From NCBI GenBank assembly GCA_963678705.1, contig OY783216.1:1550001-1614000 (forward strand): 64,000 nt of DNA. The letters are read 5' to 3'. Both the position numbers and the translations under genes were made by a program. Shown here piece by piece: positions 48,401 to 61,061 of this stretch (positions are counted from its first letter, which is position 1; the number at the start of each line of letters is the position of its first letter). Under the pieces are notes generated by a model, which was not told the origin of the DNA, did no database searches, and saw only the letters and a list, made by a program, of their open reading frames with translations. This stretch comes from Panorpa germanica (taxonomy: Eukaryota > Arthropoda > Insecta > Mecoptera > Panorpidae).

Positions 48401-50285
48401 TACAACGTTACTAAAGACATGTGACGTCACACTTTGCCTTCAAACGTAGTGTGTTACCTTGACTATTGTAAGTTAGTCGTTTAATTTTATAATTATAGAA
48501 AACTTATTAAAATATAGGTCATACGTCTTTATAATTTATAACCTGGGAGATTTATTTGTTTTTTTATTTTCGGGCAAGTTAAGTTAATGGTTTAGACAAT
48601 TTTGTCACACAGTTATTAACTTGAATGCAGCAAATTTATTTTATTCAATCATTTTTCTGGATTTTAAAATTATACTCAGAACTCTTCAATTCCCATTTCT
48701 TAATTAAAGACATTAATTAAAATTTAATTACAACAGCTTCCCATCGTCGTAAAGCAAACAACATTTATTGATTTCATTATTGTAAAAGCTTGAAATTACA
48801 CAAAAAAAAAACTTCTAACGCTCAGAACTGATTAAAAATATAATCACAAATAGTTGTAATCAAAAGACTTAAACTACTAAGAATATAAAATCAGTTAATG
48901 ATATTACCTTCTCTGTCTCTGTCTCTTTCTCTTTCCTTTTCTTTTTCCCTAATAATTTCTCTATCTCTATCTCTTTCTCGAATCATGTCTTTTGTTTCTT
49001 TCTCTCCCTTGTCGCGGATGTCCGCTGGTTCTGGCGTGCCATATGGTTCCTGCTCTGAAGACGAATCCTCTGCATCAGATAAGGGTTCAGGCGTCGGCTC
49101 ATTTACCGACAACTTGTGGCACACTTCGAAGGCTTGTCCCACCGTCCGCACTATTCGCATAGCTTGACTCTGGAAATAAAGAAAATGTCAGTTTTTGTGT
49201 TATATTATTCCAAACATACAGACGCCCTTATTTATAAGAAGGCAACTTTATGGCCAGTACCACTTCCTTGACAATAAGACAAAACGTAATCCAATGGCGT
49301 AGGTGAGTTGGGATGATGGGACTAATTTTAACACGAAGATACAAAGTTGAAATTTCGTATATACGTAGGAAAAGAAGGAAAAGAAACGAACCTAAATTTA
49401 GAGCAGAATGATAAACAATTACTAATAGAGTAAATTAAGAGTTTTGTTTTTAGTTTCTGTTCTTTTGTCGTACCGTAGCAGTATTTATGAAGCAATTATA
49501 ATGATTTAAGGATCTCGGAAATCGATTGCTAATTAATCATTAAATATGATTTACAAGCTAAAATTTTGATGTAAAATAAATATCTTAAATTTACTGTTAT
49601 TTCAACAATTTGTTATTCTGCCGGAGCAGAAATGAACACACACCACAATTAGTATTCTAACCTCCAATTCAATGTCTAAATAATCCAAGCTATTGCAACG
49701 TCCTCTACGGCCACTTTTTGAACCATCACTATTTTTATATTTTCCTACAACTCGTCTTGGTAAAGTCTCATGCTTAACTCGCGCACAACCTACAATTTCC
49801 GGTTCACGAAACGAAAGTTTTTTCCTGGGACGGTCCAGTATAGGCGTTTCCGGTGCATCATGGTCGAACACTTTAACCTTGGCGAAAGGACCGTCCAAAT
49901 CACACTTTTCTGGTAAACTAGAAAACTGTGGACCAGACGAATATTGTCTTTGTAATGCACCGCCATTTTTAATTGTAATTGGTCTACTTTTGATCGCCAT
50001 ATCGTCGTTTGATATCACTCGTGGTTTAATCTCTTGATTCTTCTGCGTATTCTGTATTGTCTCAGCCTGCTTCTGTTTTTCTTCTAATGTTTTTTTGGGT
50101 TTTAGAAAATAGTCTAATGTGGTTTGATGGATTGTTTTTGTTTTTGGTGCGGAATTTTGTTTATCTGGATTAGGTCTAGATTTTAAAGCATCACTCAAAT
50201 TAGTTAGGGTCGATTTTGCACGGAAGTATACATCAGCTGGTAGTTGTTTTAGAGGAATACTTTTTTCTTTGTCTTGCTTTAGCAT
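42465..50285 (-). CDS. NOS1AP: NOS1AP/CAPON adaptor, PTB-less isoform from an alternative first exon
   Basis: Exons 50285-49662, 49169-48908, 46845-46733, 46660-46475, 45497-45372, 43283-42465 join in phase to 709 aa. Exon 2 begins SQAMRIVRTVGQAFEVCHKL, the last strand and helix of the CAPON PTB domain. Exons 4-5 give the CAPON coiled coil (HHELQLLREKLEQQAQQTRH, IMLRDQLAAETAARVEAQ, TQQLLVHNRELLDHIAALV). The last exon is Gln/Asn-rich and ends AESIQRNAWARHTTK. Exon 2 also holds an Arg/Glu/Asp run (REIIREKEKERERDRDRE). The rest of the PTB domain is not found up to 64 kb, so the full isoform must start further right; here a 208-codon exon beginning MLKQDKEKSIPLKQ replaces it. Family role: adaptor linking neuronal NO synthase and Scribble/Dlg-type scaffolds. 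Human also makes a PTB-less short form. Confidence 0.85.
45574..46265. mobile_element. hAT-type nonautonomous element, copy 2
   Basis: Same family as 2643-3458, shorter inside. Flanks AAAATAAG / GAAATAAG match at 7 of 8 positions, so the insertion is older. Lies in the NOS1AP intron between exons 45372-45497 and 46475-46660. Confidence 0.88.
46868..47033. mobile_element. GTTCGGCGG family J, copy 1
   Basis: Inverted ends ATTACGAGAGTTCGGCGGCG / matching end, about 165 bp. It ends some 22 bp from the acceptor of the NOS1AP exon 46733-46845. Confidence 0.75.
49662..50285 (-). CDS. NOS1AP: Alternative first coding exon of NOS1AP with PIP-box-like motif
   Basis: Unbroken 208-codon exon, ATG at 50285, donor gttaga, phase 0 into the SQAMRIVR exon. 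No fold recognised. It is Lys/Pro/Ser-rich and disordered in look, with HQTTLDYFLKPKK at residues 53-65 (PCNA-box-like) and RPRKKLSFREPE further on. I infer an internal promoter in the 50.29-50.45 kb region. Confidence 0.75.
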
Positions 50286-51665
50286 CTTTATATTTTTTAC
50301 TTCAGTTCATTTAGTTTTTCACTTGTGCGTTCACATTATTTAAAGTTTTATTTCACTATTTTGAGAGTTTTTTTATTTAGATTGTTTTTAAATATTTGAA
50401 CCTTAGAACTAAAAGTCATTGCCACTGCTGCCGCTATCGTCATCTTCTTAAACTAAAACATTGTTTAGAAATTGTGGAATAGTTTAGATCCAAATTAGGC
50501 TGTTTAGTGCTAGTTATAAACTATTTTATTGCCAAAAGAAGGTATAAAGTGTAACGCTTGAATTAGGTTATAGTAAGCTAGCAAGCGTGAAACTCTACCT
50601 ATTTCTGAGCTGATCTTATTCATAAAATAGGAAGCAGGAACAGATGCAAAAAAAAAAAAACCGGAAGAATAAAGTTATTTCCTATGCGTGTAAGTTCTAA
50701 AAATAAATGTAAAAAAATAACCTAAAAATGAAATAAAGCATACAAATTGTTAGTTCTTATTTTCTCAAGGCGCAAGCGCAGATGGTGTGAAACACAGATA
50801 TTTTTTGTCGACAGATTTACTGAAATTCTTACTTAATTTTAACGAACTTTATATAATATTATTTGATGGAAATCCAATAACAAATGATAACTTAAAAATA
50901 AATAATAAAATGAACCCATTGTACGAGACGACGCTGGGCATCGCGACGCGGCGGTCTCAGAATCTGACAATATCAAAAGCAGAGCGAACTAATTATGCGG
51001 TCAAATGCAACAAACTACAAAACATGTTATAATGCTATGATTTTTGGCGGTGAAATCTCATAAAAATAAATGATACGAACAAAAATAATATATAAAAGCA
51101 AATGACGTCATGGAAATGGTTATAAATCATGTATAAAACGAAACGACAGGTACCGAAAATAATCGAACTTATACGAATTGTTTTATTTATTTTAAAACAC
51201 GTCACTTAAAATAAATAAACTTGGAAAAAGATGGTGAAGTAATTGTTGTGACGTCAGCAGTGCTACTATGAACAACGAATTATTTTTGAAACTGTATACA
51301 ACTCAGGTTTATTCTGTTGCTATTGTATGAGTATATTTGTATACGATTGTGTATTGTCCAGAGAGGAACTGGTATAATAAATTGGCCAGGATATTAACAT
51401 AAATAGTAAAGTAAAGAATTTGAAAGCCCCGTTGCCAAGCTGAATTGGTTGTGAACTTAGCTGTAGTAGCTAGCAACAAAGATGAAGATATCTGTATTTT
51501 GACAGCCGCTGCAGTATTAAGTTATAAGTTAATTTGATATAAGTTCAATATGTATAATAGTATAAGAATAATAAATACATTAAATAATATAACGCATTTG
51601 ATTAAAACATTGTTGTTCTAGAAAAATGACTTTGTTGACAGTTTTGGTGAATTTATTTTTAGGTT
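50286..51665. other. Putative internal promoter of NOS1AP and unexplained DNA
   Basis: Directly upstream of the alternative first exon. Includes a poly(A) run at about 50648 and AT-rich DNA; no further exon recognised. Confidence 0.35.
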
Positions 51666-52272
51666 AATGGGCTTGTGTCCTATGTCTTAATTTCTATAAA
51701 AGTGTACTATATATTGATAAAGTGGGTTACTAGAACCTCAAATGTCCAATTACTTTTTAATAACTCCTTAAATGTTAAGAGATATTAAGAAATTAAAAAA
51801 GTCATTTTGTCTCTTTAATTATTAAAGGGATTCAAGGTAGTACACATTCCAAATGCATGTGACATCTCAACCGCTGCCAACCTTACAGCTCATAAATCTC
51901 TGCTATATGTATTTATATATCAAAATATGAAATATTATTTACAGCTATTTCAAGGAACAATCAAATTTCAATATTATGTCTGCCTTAGCAGGGTTAAATT
52001 GACTTGACTAGATTATTTGACTACCAACAGCTACAAAACATTACCACAGCATTGTCCTACTCAACAAATAACTGACGTTAAAATGCATTCACGTCATACA
52101 AATATGGCCGACCATTTCTAGCGCTAAAACTACAATTCAAATTTTTAATTGCTATATCTCCATCAACATTTAGATATTTAATAAAATAGACACGCCAATA
52201 CACATTTATTAACATCAATTTCAATGAAAAATTGAAAAATCGACCACTAAAAAATGAGGACACTAGCCCATT
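51666..52272. mobile_element. 0.6-kb inverted-end family B, copy 2
   Basis: Starts AATGGGCTTGTGTCCT, ends AGGACACTAGCCCATT. Same interior (GACGTTAAAATGCATT, TAGCGCTAAAACTAC) as the other copies. Confidence 0.8.
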
Positions 52273-53149
52273 TTAACTTCACGTCTTGTCTAATTCATTA
52301 CAAAGTAAGGCTTTTAGTTTAGATCCCTCGAAAAGATCAATTTCATCTAATAAAACCGTCTGCGCTTTTTGACATGCGTGTCTAAAAGTAAGAATATAAT
52401 AACCATATTCTCCCCCTCTCAATCTTCCCATCGAAAGCAACCGGGTCCATTGACGTAGACGACCCTCACGTGATGTTATTAACGCTGACAGTTGCGAATC
52501 ACGAAGGAATTAATTATCACCGACCGTGGAATTTTTTGGCGCGCTTAGACATTTTGTTTTGAACAAATCTCAAAATTTTGTACGTATCTGCATCATCATC
52601 ATAATCATGCGCGAGGTGAGGTGGTCTATTTATTGTTCAAGTCCTTGTGTCTCCGAAGTAAAACAGCAAATTTTCTATTATAACAATAACGCGACACATT
52701 TGATAGCTTGGCAACTGCTGCTGTTTAAATATTTTCTATTTTAATTAAGCCATAGTACCTTGGCGCTTACTGTAACCAAATCATTGTCTCTTGGAAATGC
52801 TCGTATATTAGTGCGAGCTACAGCTAGCGGTAGCCTGTAGCCTGTAGCCAACGAACTATTTATAGAATCATCTATCTTCACAGATTTGTTCTAAGAGTTT
52901 CTTTGTTAAATAATTAAATAATATTCTGTCATCTGGATTGAAAAATTTTATTATGTTTCTTTGAATGTCGACATTTTATATGAAGGCTCATTAAATATTA
53001 AGATCACACAACGAACAAAGACATCTAAAACATCTTTATTAACATTTAAACAATAATTATATTTTAAGAAAAAAGGTTTTTAATCGATTATTTTGTAAAT
53101 GTAAGTAAGATTTGTGTAGCAGTGCAAATTGAGAAGCAATATAGTTGTT
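52273..53149. other. Gene-free, mixed composition
   Basis: A less AT-rich patch at 52420-52560 (CACGTG, GGCGCGC) could be regulatory or an untranslated exon. No ORF supported. Confidence 0.3.
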
Positions 53150-53825
53150 GGGGGGTAAGGTCAAAACTATAAAAAAGAAGCATATTTTCGATAATGTTTT
53201 TTGACGACACAGTAAATATATAATTAGTTCTATAATTACTACATGATAAAATGATATTTGAAGAATACTTTGTGAAATTTTCATAAATAAATATCAAGAA
53301 ATGAGGCATTGACAGCGAATCTCCGCAGACGTCACAAAAAAAAGTAACATTGCGGTGCCACTCATAACTCATCACTCGATTTTCTGAAATCGAAAAACCA
53401 AAATGATTTCATTAGTTGATAAGTTTCTGCAGGTAATGCTATCGAGTTTTTCTTTTTTAATTGATTTTTCAACTTTTTATAGCACTTAAAATTCATAATA
53501 TCGATTTTTCATGAAGAAAATCAGAAACTTTGTTATTTTAAAATACGTTAAAATTAAAAAATTAAAAAAAACTCGACAGCGTTACCTCGGCATTTATGTA
53601 AAGAAAAAGTGTGCAAAATTTCAAAAGAATCGATCAAGTAGATTTTGAGCTAGAGAAGGCACTGACTCGCAAAAAACAATGTTTGAGAAACTGCAAAGTT
53701 TCAAAGTAACACGAAAGCAGATCAGAGAGGTGAAGACTTAAAACTCTATATCTCCGACAGTTTTACTCCAATCGACTTCAAATTTTCACACAATAAACTT
53801 AATATGTTGTACAATAATATAAATA
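53150..53825 (+). repeat. Dispersed repeat family G, copy 2
   Basis: Longer than the copy at 13293-13865, which lacks about 100 bp of it. No coding sense seen. Confidence 0.7.
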
Positions 53826-54199
53826 AATAAAAGAAAATGAAAAAAAAAGTTGAAACCTAATCACCAAACTTCCCCCCCCTTAACAAAGATACATCGAATT
53901 AGTTTGGATATCAAAATATAATTGAATTTAAAAGAAATATATTAAGTAAGGCCCTAATTCGGACAGCTGTGTCGCTTGCAGTGTGCGAGGTTTATTATAT
54001 TTACATCGGCTAAATACAGTTTGGACAGGCCTTACAGTTTATTTCCATTTAACTAACTATTGCGATAATTATGACCACACCAACCGGTCCTTATGGTAAG
54101 GATTATAGTCATAATAAATGTACAAGATTAAGAATTCGCCTTTTTAATAAATCTTGACGTTAGAACTTTATTGCATGTAGTAATCTTAAGCCACAGTGA

Positions 54200-54520
54200 T
54201 TGTTAGTAATTATTAACGATCCTGTCATCAACAATCGTTACACAGGATGTTCTACAAACGTAACGGCCCGTTAACCGTTGCATCCATCCGTTATAACCAT
54301 TAGCAACTATTCGTTATGACCACCAGCCTCCAGTGAATCGTCATAAATGCGTTAATAACGATAACGATCCACCAAGCGAATGCAACATAGTAACTTAAAA
54401 TTGTTCTAAAATGTCATAAACTTAACTTGCATAAACCGCTCGCTATACGCAATAAATATAACGGTTTCGTTAAGCATTTTGGTCAAGCACCGTTGCCTAT
54501 GAAGTAGTTTTAACGAGTGC
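54200..54520. promoter_or_regulatory. Cluster of AACGG/CCGTT motifs
   Basis: At least six CCGTT or AACGG words in about 300 bp (AACGGCCCGTTAACCGTTGC, CCGTTATAACC, AACGGTTTCGTT, CACCGTTGCC), plus several CGTTATRACC words. Myb-type sites read YAACKG. Purpose unknown. Confidence 0.3.
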
Positions 54521-54984
54521 AGCAAATGCAACATCTTATATACGTACGTATGAGAGCTACGACGATTTATTATTTTGTTTTGTGTAGTCTAAAACAGAAA
54601 TTACTTTAGACATTGTTTAGTGAATTTGTTTGTTTTATTATTTTGTAGTTTTGACGTTTTTGCAATTAATATTTTTATGATTATGTATTATTTTATGCAG
54701 AAGGGAAATGACGCAAATGCTGTCTCATATAATAATTACTTTCTTACAATTAGTCATAACGTTTTATTGATATTAGTCATTTTATTTATAATACATAGGC
54801 TAACTCTTTGTAGTGTTTAACAGTATTTAAGATTCTGCAAATATATAGCACTAAAAAGCAAAACTATCTTGACGGGAGTGCAGTGTACATGTAAATTAAT
54901 TAAACACCATAAAAAAGTTTTAAACAAAAATAAAGTTAAACACCTGTAGTTCAATAAGTTCGCAAACTGACATAGAGATGGCGC

Positions 54985-55165
54985 TACTATTGACAAATCC
55001 ATATGATTTTCAGAGAGTACCAACCTTCAAACGATATGTGTCAAAATTTCATGACATTCCGATCATTAGTTTACGAATTACAGTGGTTTTAGTGACGCTA
55101 CTTTTCAAAACATTGGAAAATCCTGAATTTCGTGTGTTCATAAAGCATTGCTTTTTAATGGGAAA
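54985..55165 (+). repeat. Short dispersed repeat R, fullest copy
   Basis: Contains both blocks seen singly at 11915-12010 and about 47755-47850. A 70-codon ORF here is judged fortuitous. Confidence 0.6.
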
Positions 55166-55301
55166 AATTACCGTTTCAGCAATGGCTTGATAAGTTGCTA
55201 TTTATAAAGTAATATACTCGTATAAGATGAAAATACATCACTAAATTTTAATGTAACCTTCAGGTGTTTTTGTTCCGAGTATTTAAAATTTAAATTGTTG
55301 G

Positions 55302-55724
55302 TAATTATTCGATAAAGCTACACCTTTTGTTTTGAATCTTATAAAAAAACTACTGCACTTTCGTATATTTTCTGGCGCTTTTATTATAGTGAAAACATGT
55401 ACAAATCACACGTAATATACCTTATACAATTTTATTTATTATAAAATAGACAGAATTTATGCTTAAAGTTGACCAATAAATGTGAAATATGACGCCATTT
55501 TTACTTATACATATATGGAACATTGTCATAATCTCTAACCTCAAATTTGAAAATTTAACTTTAACAATTAATGTTGTCTATTTCTAAATAAAAAATGATA
55601 TAATGTATATTACGTAGTAATTTGTGTATATTTTGAGTATACAATAAACGCCATGAAACATACAAAACTGCAGTAGTTTTTAAATAAGATTCAAAACAAA
55701 AGGTGTAGCTATACAGAATAATTA
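55302..55724. mobile_element. TAATTATTCG family F, copy 2
   Basis: 423 bp, collinear with 21228-21647, inverted ends about 45 bp. Confidence 0.8.
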
Positions 55725-56481
55725 CCAAATTGTTTAACGAAAGAATCTTTACTTCTTCTTATTATTTTACCGCAGTTACTAGACACAAGAATGTTTTTAC
55801 CGCAGCACCACAATATATTTTCTAATTACAATTTGGCTCGGTTTGTCACACCGCGTCGGTGTCATGCGACGACGGCGACGGCAGCGTCCACGCAGATGTT
55901 GTGTTTGTCAACTCCAACCAACGAGGAGTGGGGGGGACTCTAATAACCTCCAAAGACCCCTTCTCACTCCCAGAAGTTCACAATGCTAGGACCTACTGTC
56001 ACACTGCACCTTGTTGTGCGTTTCTCATATTTTATTTATAAACAGTAGAACACAAAAAAGAAAAATTTCACAAAATCTATGCTGATCTTTCTTTAATGCT
56101 CTCACAAGTTGAAGATGGCACTCAGCCATCTCTGAATTGCAAAATAATGTATTTAAAGTATAGTTGTGTTAAATGTAAATGACGTCATTGTATAATTTAC
56201 GTCACAAAGTAACTAATAATTGTGTTTCTTTTTGACATATATTTAAGAAACTGTTTCACAATATTGTACTAAATTAATATGAGTATTTGTGTAGAGTATT
56301 ATACGTCGTCCAAACCTGTGGTACTTCAACATACGTTGAAAGAGGTTGTGCAACACGTTACTTAACATATCGGCATCCTTTCTTGGTACTACGTGTTCAC
56401 GCAAGCGGTTTTATATATTTATAAAAGAAAGTTATAAATTAAATAATAAAACTCTACAGCAGAGACCTCATATATATAGTT

Positions 56482-56638
56482 CAAAATACGATAGTTCGGC
56501 GGAGACTTATATAATTTTATCTTATTCGTTTCTATATACATTATAGAAAAATAAGTGAGTCAGTGCTTTTTAGTTATATCGGCAGTTTATACCCCACAAC
56601 TTGTTTTAAGTATGAGTCTCCGCCGAACTCTCGTAATT
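56482..56638. mobile_element. GTTCGGCGG family J, copy 2
   Basis: About 157 bp, same inverted ends, interior in the opposite orientation to 46868-47033. Confidence 0.75.
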
Positions 56639-57212
56639 TAAACTATACCACGTACGATAATGCAAACGCAAATAATGTTTTCCTTCTAATGCAGACTAGA
56701 ATAAAAATACTTTTCGTGTAGTTTTAAAGATTGTATATACTATGTGAATGTCGCATTGGTTTGGACCATAGGTGATCAACAAATGTAGTACGCACAGCTT
56801 TGGACGATGCATTACAGTTGTGAAGTTTTATAATAAACATACATAGTCGTTTAATGTTTTTATTTCATATATAAAATCTTGTCTAAAAGCACTTTAATTT
56901 TACAAAAAAATAGTGTCACCGTTGGAAACAAATAGTTTGCTTTTAGGGACGCGTTACGAGTTTTTGGATTTTTGTTTGATGTGATGTGCAAAGGTAAACG
57001 AACCTACGTTTTATGGCCGATGATGTACGATGTATTTCACGCAGAATATATTAAACTTTAACGATAGCATATGGTGGAAACGTTACAGCAATCAGGAGGC
57101 AGTGCTTAGTTGATACATTTTATGTTTAACAGACGCAATTATTGAAAATCTGTTCAGAAATTTATATAGCCTAAGGAACGTAGAAAATTGACTTATTTGA
57201 TAAAATGGTTAA

Positions 57213-57892
57213 GGCCTGTCTCAGTATGGCACCGTATTTAAGCGAATTTCTGCCGGACGTATACGGGCTACTACGCTTTACCTATCCGAACCCTGTAAAT
57301 ATAATGAGATCGCTCTGGAGCTCTCAGACTGCAAGCTACAAAGCAGTCCGAATACGGGCGGCACTACCTCGCACATTAGAACCGTATAAAGGCGAATTTT
57401 ATCCAAGCATTACCACTACTACAACGATATCCTATCCGAACCTTTGTAAATGCAAGCAGCCGCCTCAGACTGGAGGGGATACCTAAGATTGCTTGTTGTT
57501 ACGCAGCAGTACGGTTCAAATGAGATCTATCGGCGACATCGCTTGTGACGAGTATGTTCTGCATGCAGTTTATGTTTGTATTTCAGTGAATCATGGACAC
57601 CGATACCGATACTGATACGATAGAACTAAATTTAAATTCACGCCCACCAGAACTCAGATGTATAATAAATGCTAAAGTCCCTTTAATACCAGTAGTGTAT
57701 CGATAAAAATTAAAGTTAAAGTTTGCTCTCATGATAAATTATATAAGTGCTAAAGAACTCCAATACACCCCCTAATACACGACTACAGACATCTGTGACA
57801 CACATAGGCGGTTTGCTTTGTAGCTCATCCAACCCGCCGATTTACGTCCGAATACGCCGTGGCTTAAATACGGTCCCATACTGAGACAGGCC
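57213..57892. mobile_element. PIF/Harbinger-type nonautonomous element, 680 bp
   Basis: Inverted ends GGCCTGTCTCAGTATGGCAC / matching GGGACCATACTGAGACAGGCC-type end, continuing inward for about 30 bp, with TAA on both sides. A 93-codon ORF inside (57205-57486) starts outside the element and looks fortuitous. A short frame beginning MDTDTDTDTIELNLN (from about 57593) could be a transposon ORF remnant. Confidence 0.82.
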
Positions 57893-59879
57893 TAACTTCT
57901 GTCTTGGACAATAAAGTGGACATCAAGAGGCTAAGGATCAGTAGCAAAACAATTGGCCTATAATTGTGAGGAATGTAATATAATCCTTACAATATTTCAG
58001 AAGAAATCTATGTAATTAAAGACGATAGAAAAGATACTACGATTTCAATTTCACAATAGAAAATGCTAGCAAATAAAATGAACAAGGTTATACACATTTA
58101 TCAGTAGTGCAAAGTGAGGTACAGCTTAGTACAGGCCACTGCAGCTTGCAGCATATTAATTTCGTTCGTGAATTCCATAAAGTGCATTGCTCGAGAAAAC
58201 GCAAGAAAAGTAAAAACTTGGAAGATTGATGCATTTAGAAAACAACTGTACAGATTGACGGTGAGAGTGACAGGGGCTTAATGCTGTGTTCTATTTTCAG
58301 AGAAACAAAAGAAAACAAAATACTTTCAACGATGTAAATATATCCATAATTTGAAAACAATATTTTGTGTTTTTTATGTACTTGGAACATTTAAACTAAT
58401 GCCAAAAATTAATAAAAGAAATTGTTGAGAAACTGTTGGATTATTTATTGATTTTGGATGAGAAGGCAATAGTGAAGACAGTCCTCATCCTTGTATGTAG
58501 ACAAGTACAACTGTCAAGTAGTACTGATTTTCGATTCTACCAAAAATTATATTTAGTTAAAAACATTTTTCAACAAAGTCATCTACAACCGTAAAGCATA
58601 TTTTTACTAATTAGAAAATGGTAATAAATTGTTTAATTAAAATAATACACCCCGCTAATGAAGGGCTCTGTCAAATTTTCTGTGGATTCCCATAATTTCA
58701 AACATGATTAGGAAAAAAACTAATTTCAAAAGTTGTGCAAAGAAACAAGAATATTTAAAAGATGTGGCACAAATTTAGAAATGTGTTAAACGCCAATAAA
58801 TCAACCGAGAAGACAGATCTGTCTGAATTGTTATCATTGATGGTTCATTGTTCTCGATTCAATAATTGGCAACTTTAATTCTATGTTTTAAATTTGTTCA
58901 AAATGCTATACCGTATATCAGGGTATCATAATATCGAATATTAGGAAAGCAGAACTGATTCACATCACTATTAACACTTATTACATTTTAATTAAATAAC
59001 TGTTTTATTTTCACATACACCATTGCTGTAGATTTTATTATTTTTAATCACTTCTTACGTGTAAACACTTGTATTAGAAACACTTTGAAGTTTATAAAAG
59101 AAAAAACGATGTTATATTTATAATTATAATCAATAACAAGAATTACTTAATTATTTTTTTAAATTAATTACAAATGTTTAAACTTTCTTCGATTATAAAT
59201 ATTTAACCTTATAAATTTTCTTTCATTCAGTTCATTTGAAATGTTTCAAAAAACCGGTGGCACAATAGTGAACGTTCGCAGACAACTGAATACATGTTGT
59301 GTTAGTTTTAATAACAACCGCTATGAATACAGCGCCACTGACTAAAAATATCACCACTAAAATTATTCAAATACGACTGTACGAGTACCATAGAGCACCG
59401 TACATCCAAGGAGAGGTGTACAAGGGGAGGGGGAAGGCTCTCGGACCTGAGAGACTAGTCACTAGTAAGATGGGGAACGGTGATTAAAAAAATACTTAGC
59501 GCACAGGAGTGTTGTGTACATTCAGAAGAAAAATAATCGTTAAAAAAACAATAGATAAAGTAAAAAAAAGGTCCACTCTGCACGGTATTTAAGAGGTTAT
59601 AAAATAAATAAAATAATATGGATTAGTTTGTTTCGCATCTGTTTTTATGCTCTGTTAAATGTGTTTTGTGAGTGCAATATTGAGTTGATAACATTCTGCG
59701 TTTACCGCCAAATATATTTATTGAAATTGATTGATTTTTTAACTTAGTGATATTTGTTACGATAAAGTTTTTAGGTTAGAAATATATAAAAGCATAGCGA
59801 TCTTTTTTTGTAAGTGTGTTACATTATAATGTGATAAATAAAGTTTTATTTGGTGTATTAAATTTGCTAATAGATATTA

Positions 59880-60212
59880 TCTTAATATATATAAATTACG
59901 TGTCACTGTGTTATCCGCGATGGACTCCTAAACTACTTAACCGATTTTAATCAAATTTGTACACCGTGTCCAGTTTGATCCAACTTGAAAGATAGGATAC
60001 CTTACATCTCAATTTATTTATCTTATTGCTAATTATTTGTCTATTAATTATCTGTATATGACATATGACATCGGGCGACGATGATGGCGACATCTGTTGA
60101 CTAGATTGAGTAAATATTCTGTTGAGTAAATCGAAATCTGTTGACTAGATTGAGTAAATATTCAATAGATGGCGCTACGTTAGGCACAGCAACGCGTGGC
60201 CGGGACAGCTAG
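59880..60212 (+). mobile_element. Short nonautonomous Helitron
   Basis: Begins TCTTAATATATATAAATTAC after an A and ends CCGGGACAGCTAG before a T, so 5'-TC...CTAG-3' inserted between A and T. Interior has the familiar CTCCTAAACTACTTAACCGA tract. Confidence 0.72.
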
Positions 60213-61061
60213 TTGTTTTATAAATATTTAATCTGTTTTTATATCTGTATATTTACAAATTTAGAAACATAATTCTCAACATTATAATATGTTGTTTGTT
60301 CTTTTTAGTTGATATTACTTTGAAAATGAACCTCTGCGATAGAAATCTTTCTGAACAAAGTTTGGGTAACAAAGTTTCTGCTTTGGCTTCTTGTCTCACT
60401 GAGTAGGACAGGGCTATGGGTGGTTTAGGGTGGTTAGCCATTAAAAGTTAATGTAAACTTGTAAACAACAACAATTATCATGGCAATTATACTGAGTAAA
60501 CACTAAATTATAGCAACGAGACTTTTCAGCCACCCTTTGAATAATATTTGCATAAATTAACTGCCTGTATAGCTCATATTTTATTAATATTAAATTTTTG
60601 TTAACTTTGCATTTAAGAATGAATATATTAAATACATAAATCAAATCATTGTTCAGTCAAATGTAAAATATTCACGAATAAGTGCTTTTGATCAATCGGA
60701 GATTAAGAGAAGCACCCTTAAGCGTAAAAGCGTGCCGTTCTCTTGAGAAAATGCTTATTGTCTTAAGTGGCAATTAACCAGTTGATTGATTCTTTTTCTT
60801 TTCACTTTGTTTAAAATTATTTAACAGAAGGACCACAGCATTCCAACGAATGTTTTACAAGCAGAGAAATCGGTAAAAACCTGGAACAGTTAAATAAAAA
60901 TAATATTTGAATGGCACTCATATTTGAAAGTTAGGTAACTAGGCATTCTTCTAGCGAGTGAGAATTTTGTTATCGCGATAGTTTCACTTTAGTGCATCAG
61001 AGTTCGTTGGCAATCTTTTGCTACTCAAGACACCAGTAACTGAAAGATACAATGCGTATGC

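Noticed and set aside
48898-49167. Plus-strand Ser/Leu-rich ORF
   Set aside because: Antisense shadow of the NOS1AP Arg/Glu repeat exon.
57205-57486. 93-codon ORF MVKACLSMAPYLSEF
   Set aside because: Starts 8 bp before a transposon and runs over its terminal inverted repeat; fortuitous.
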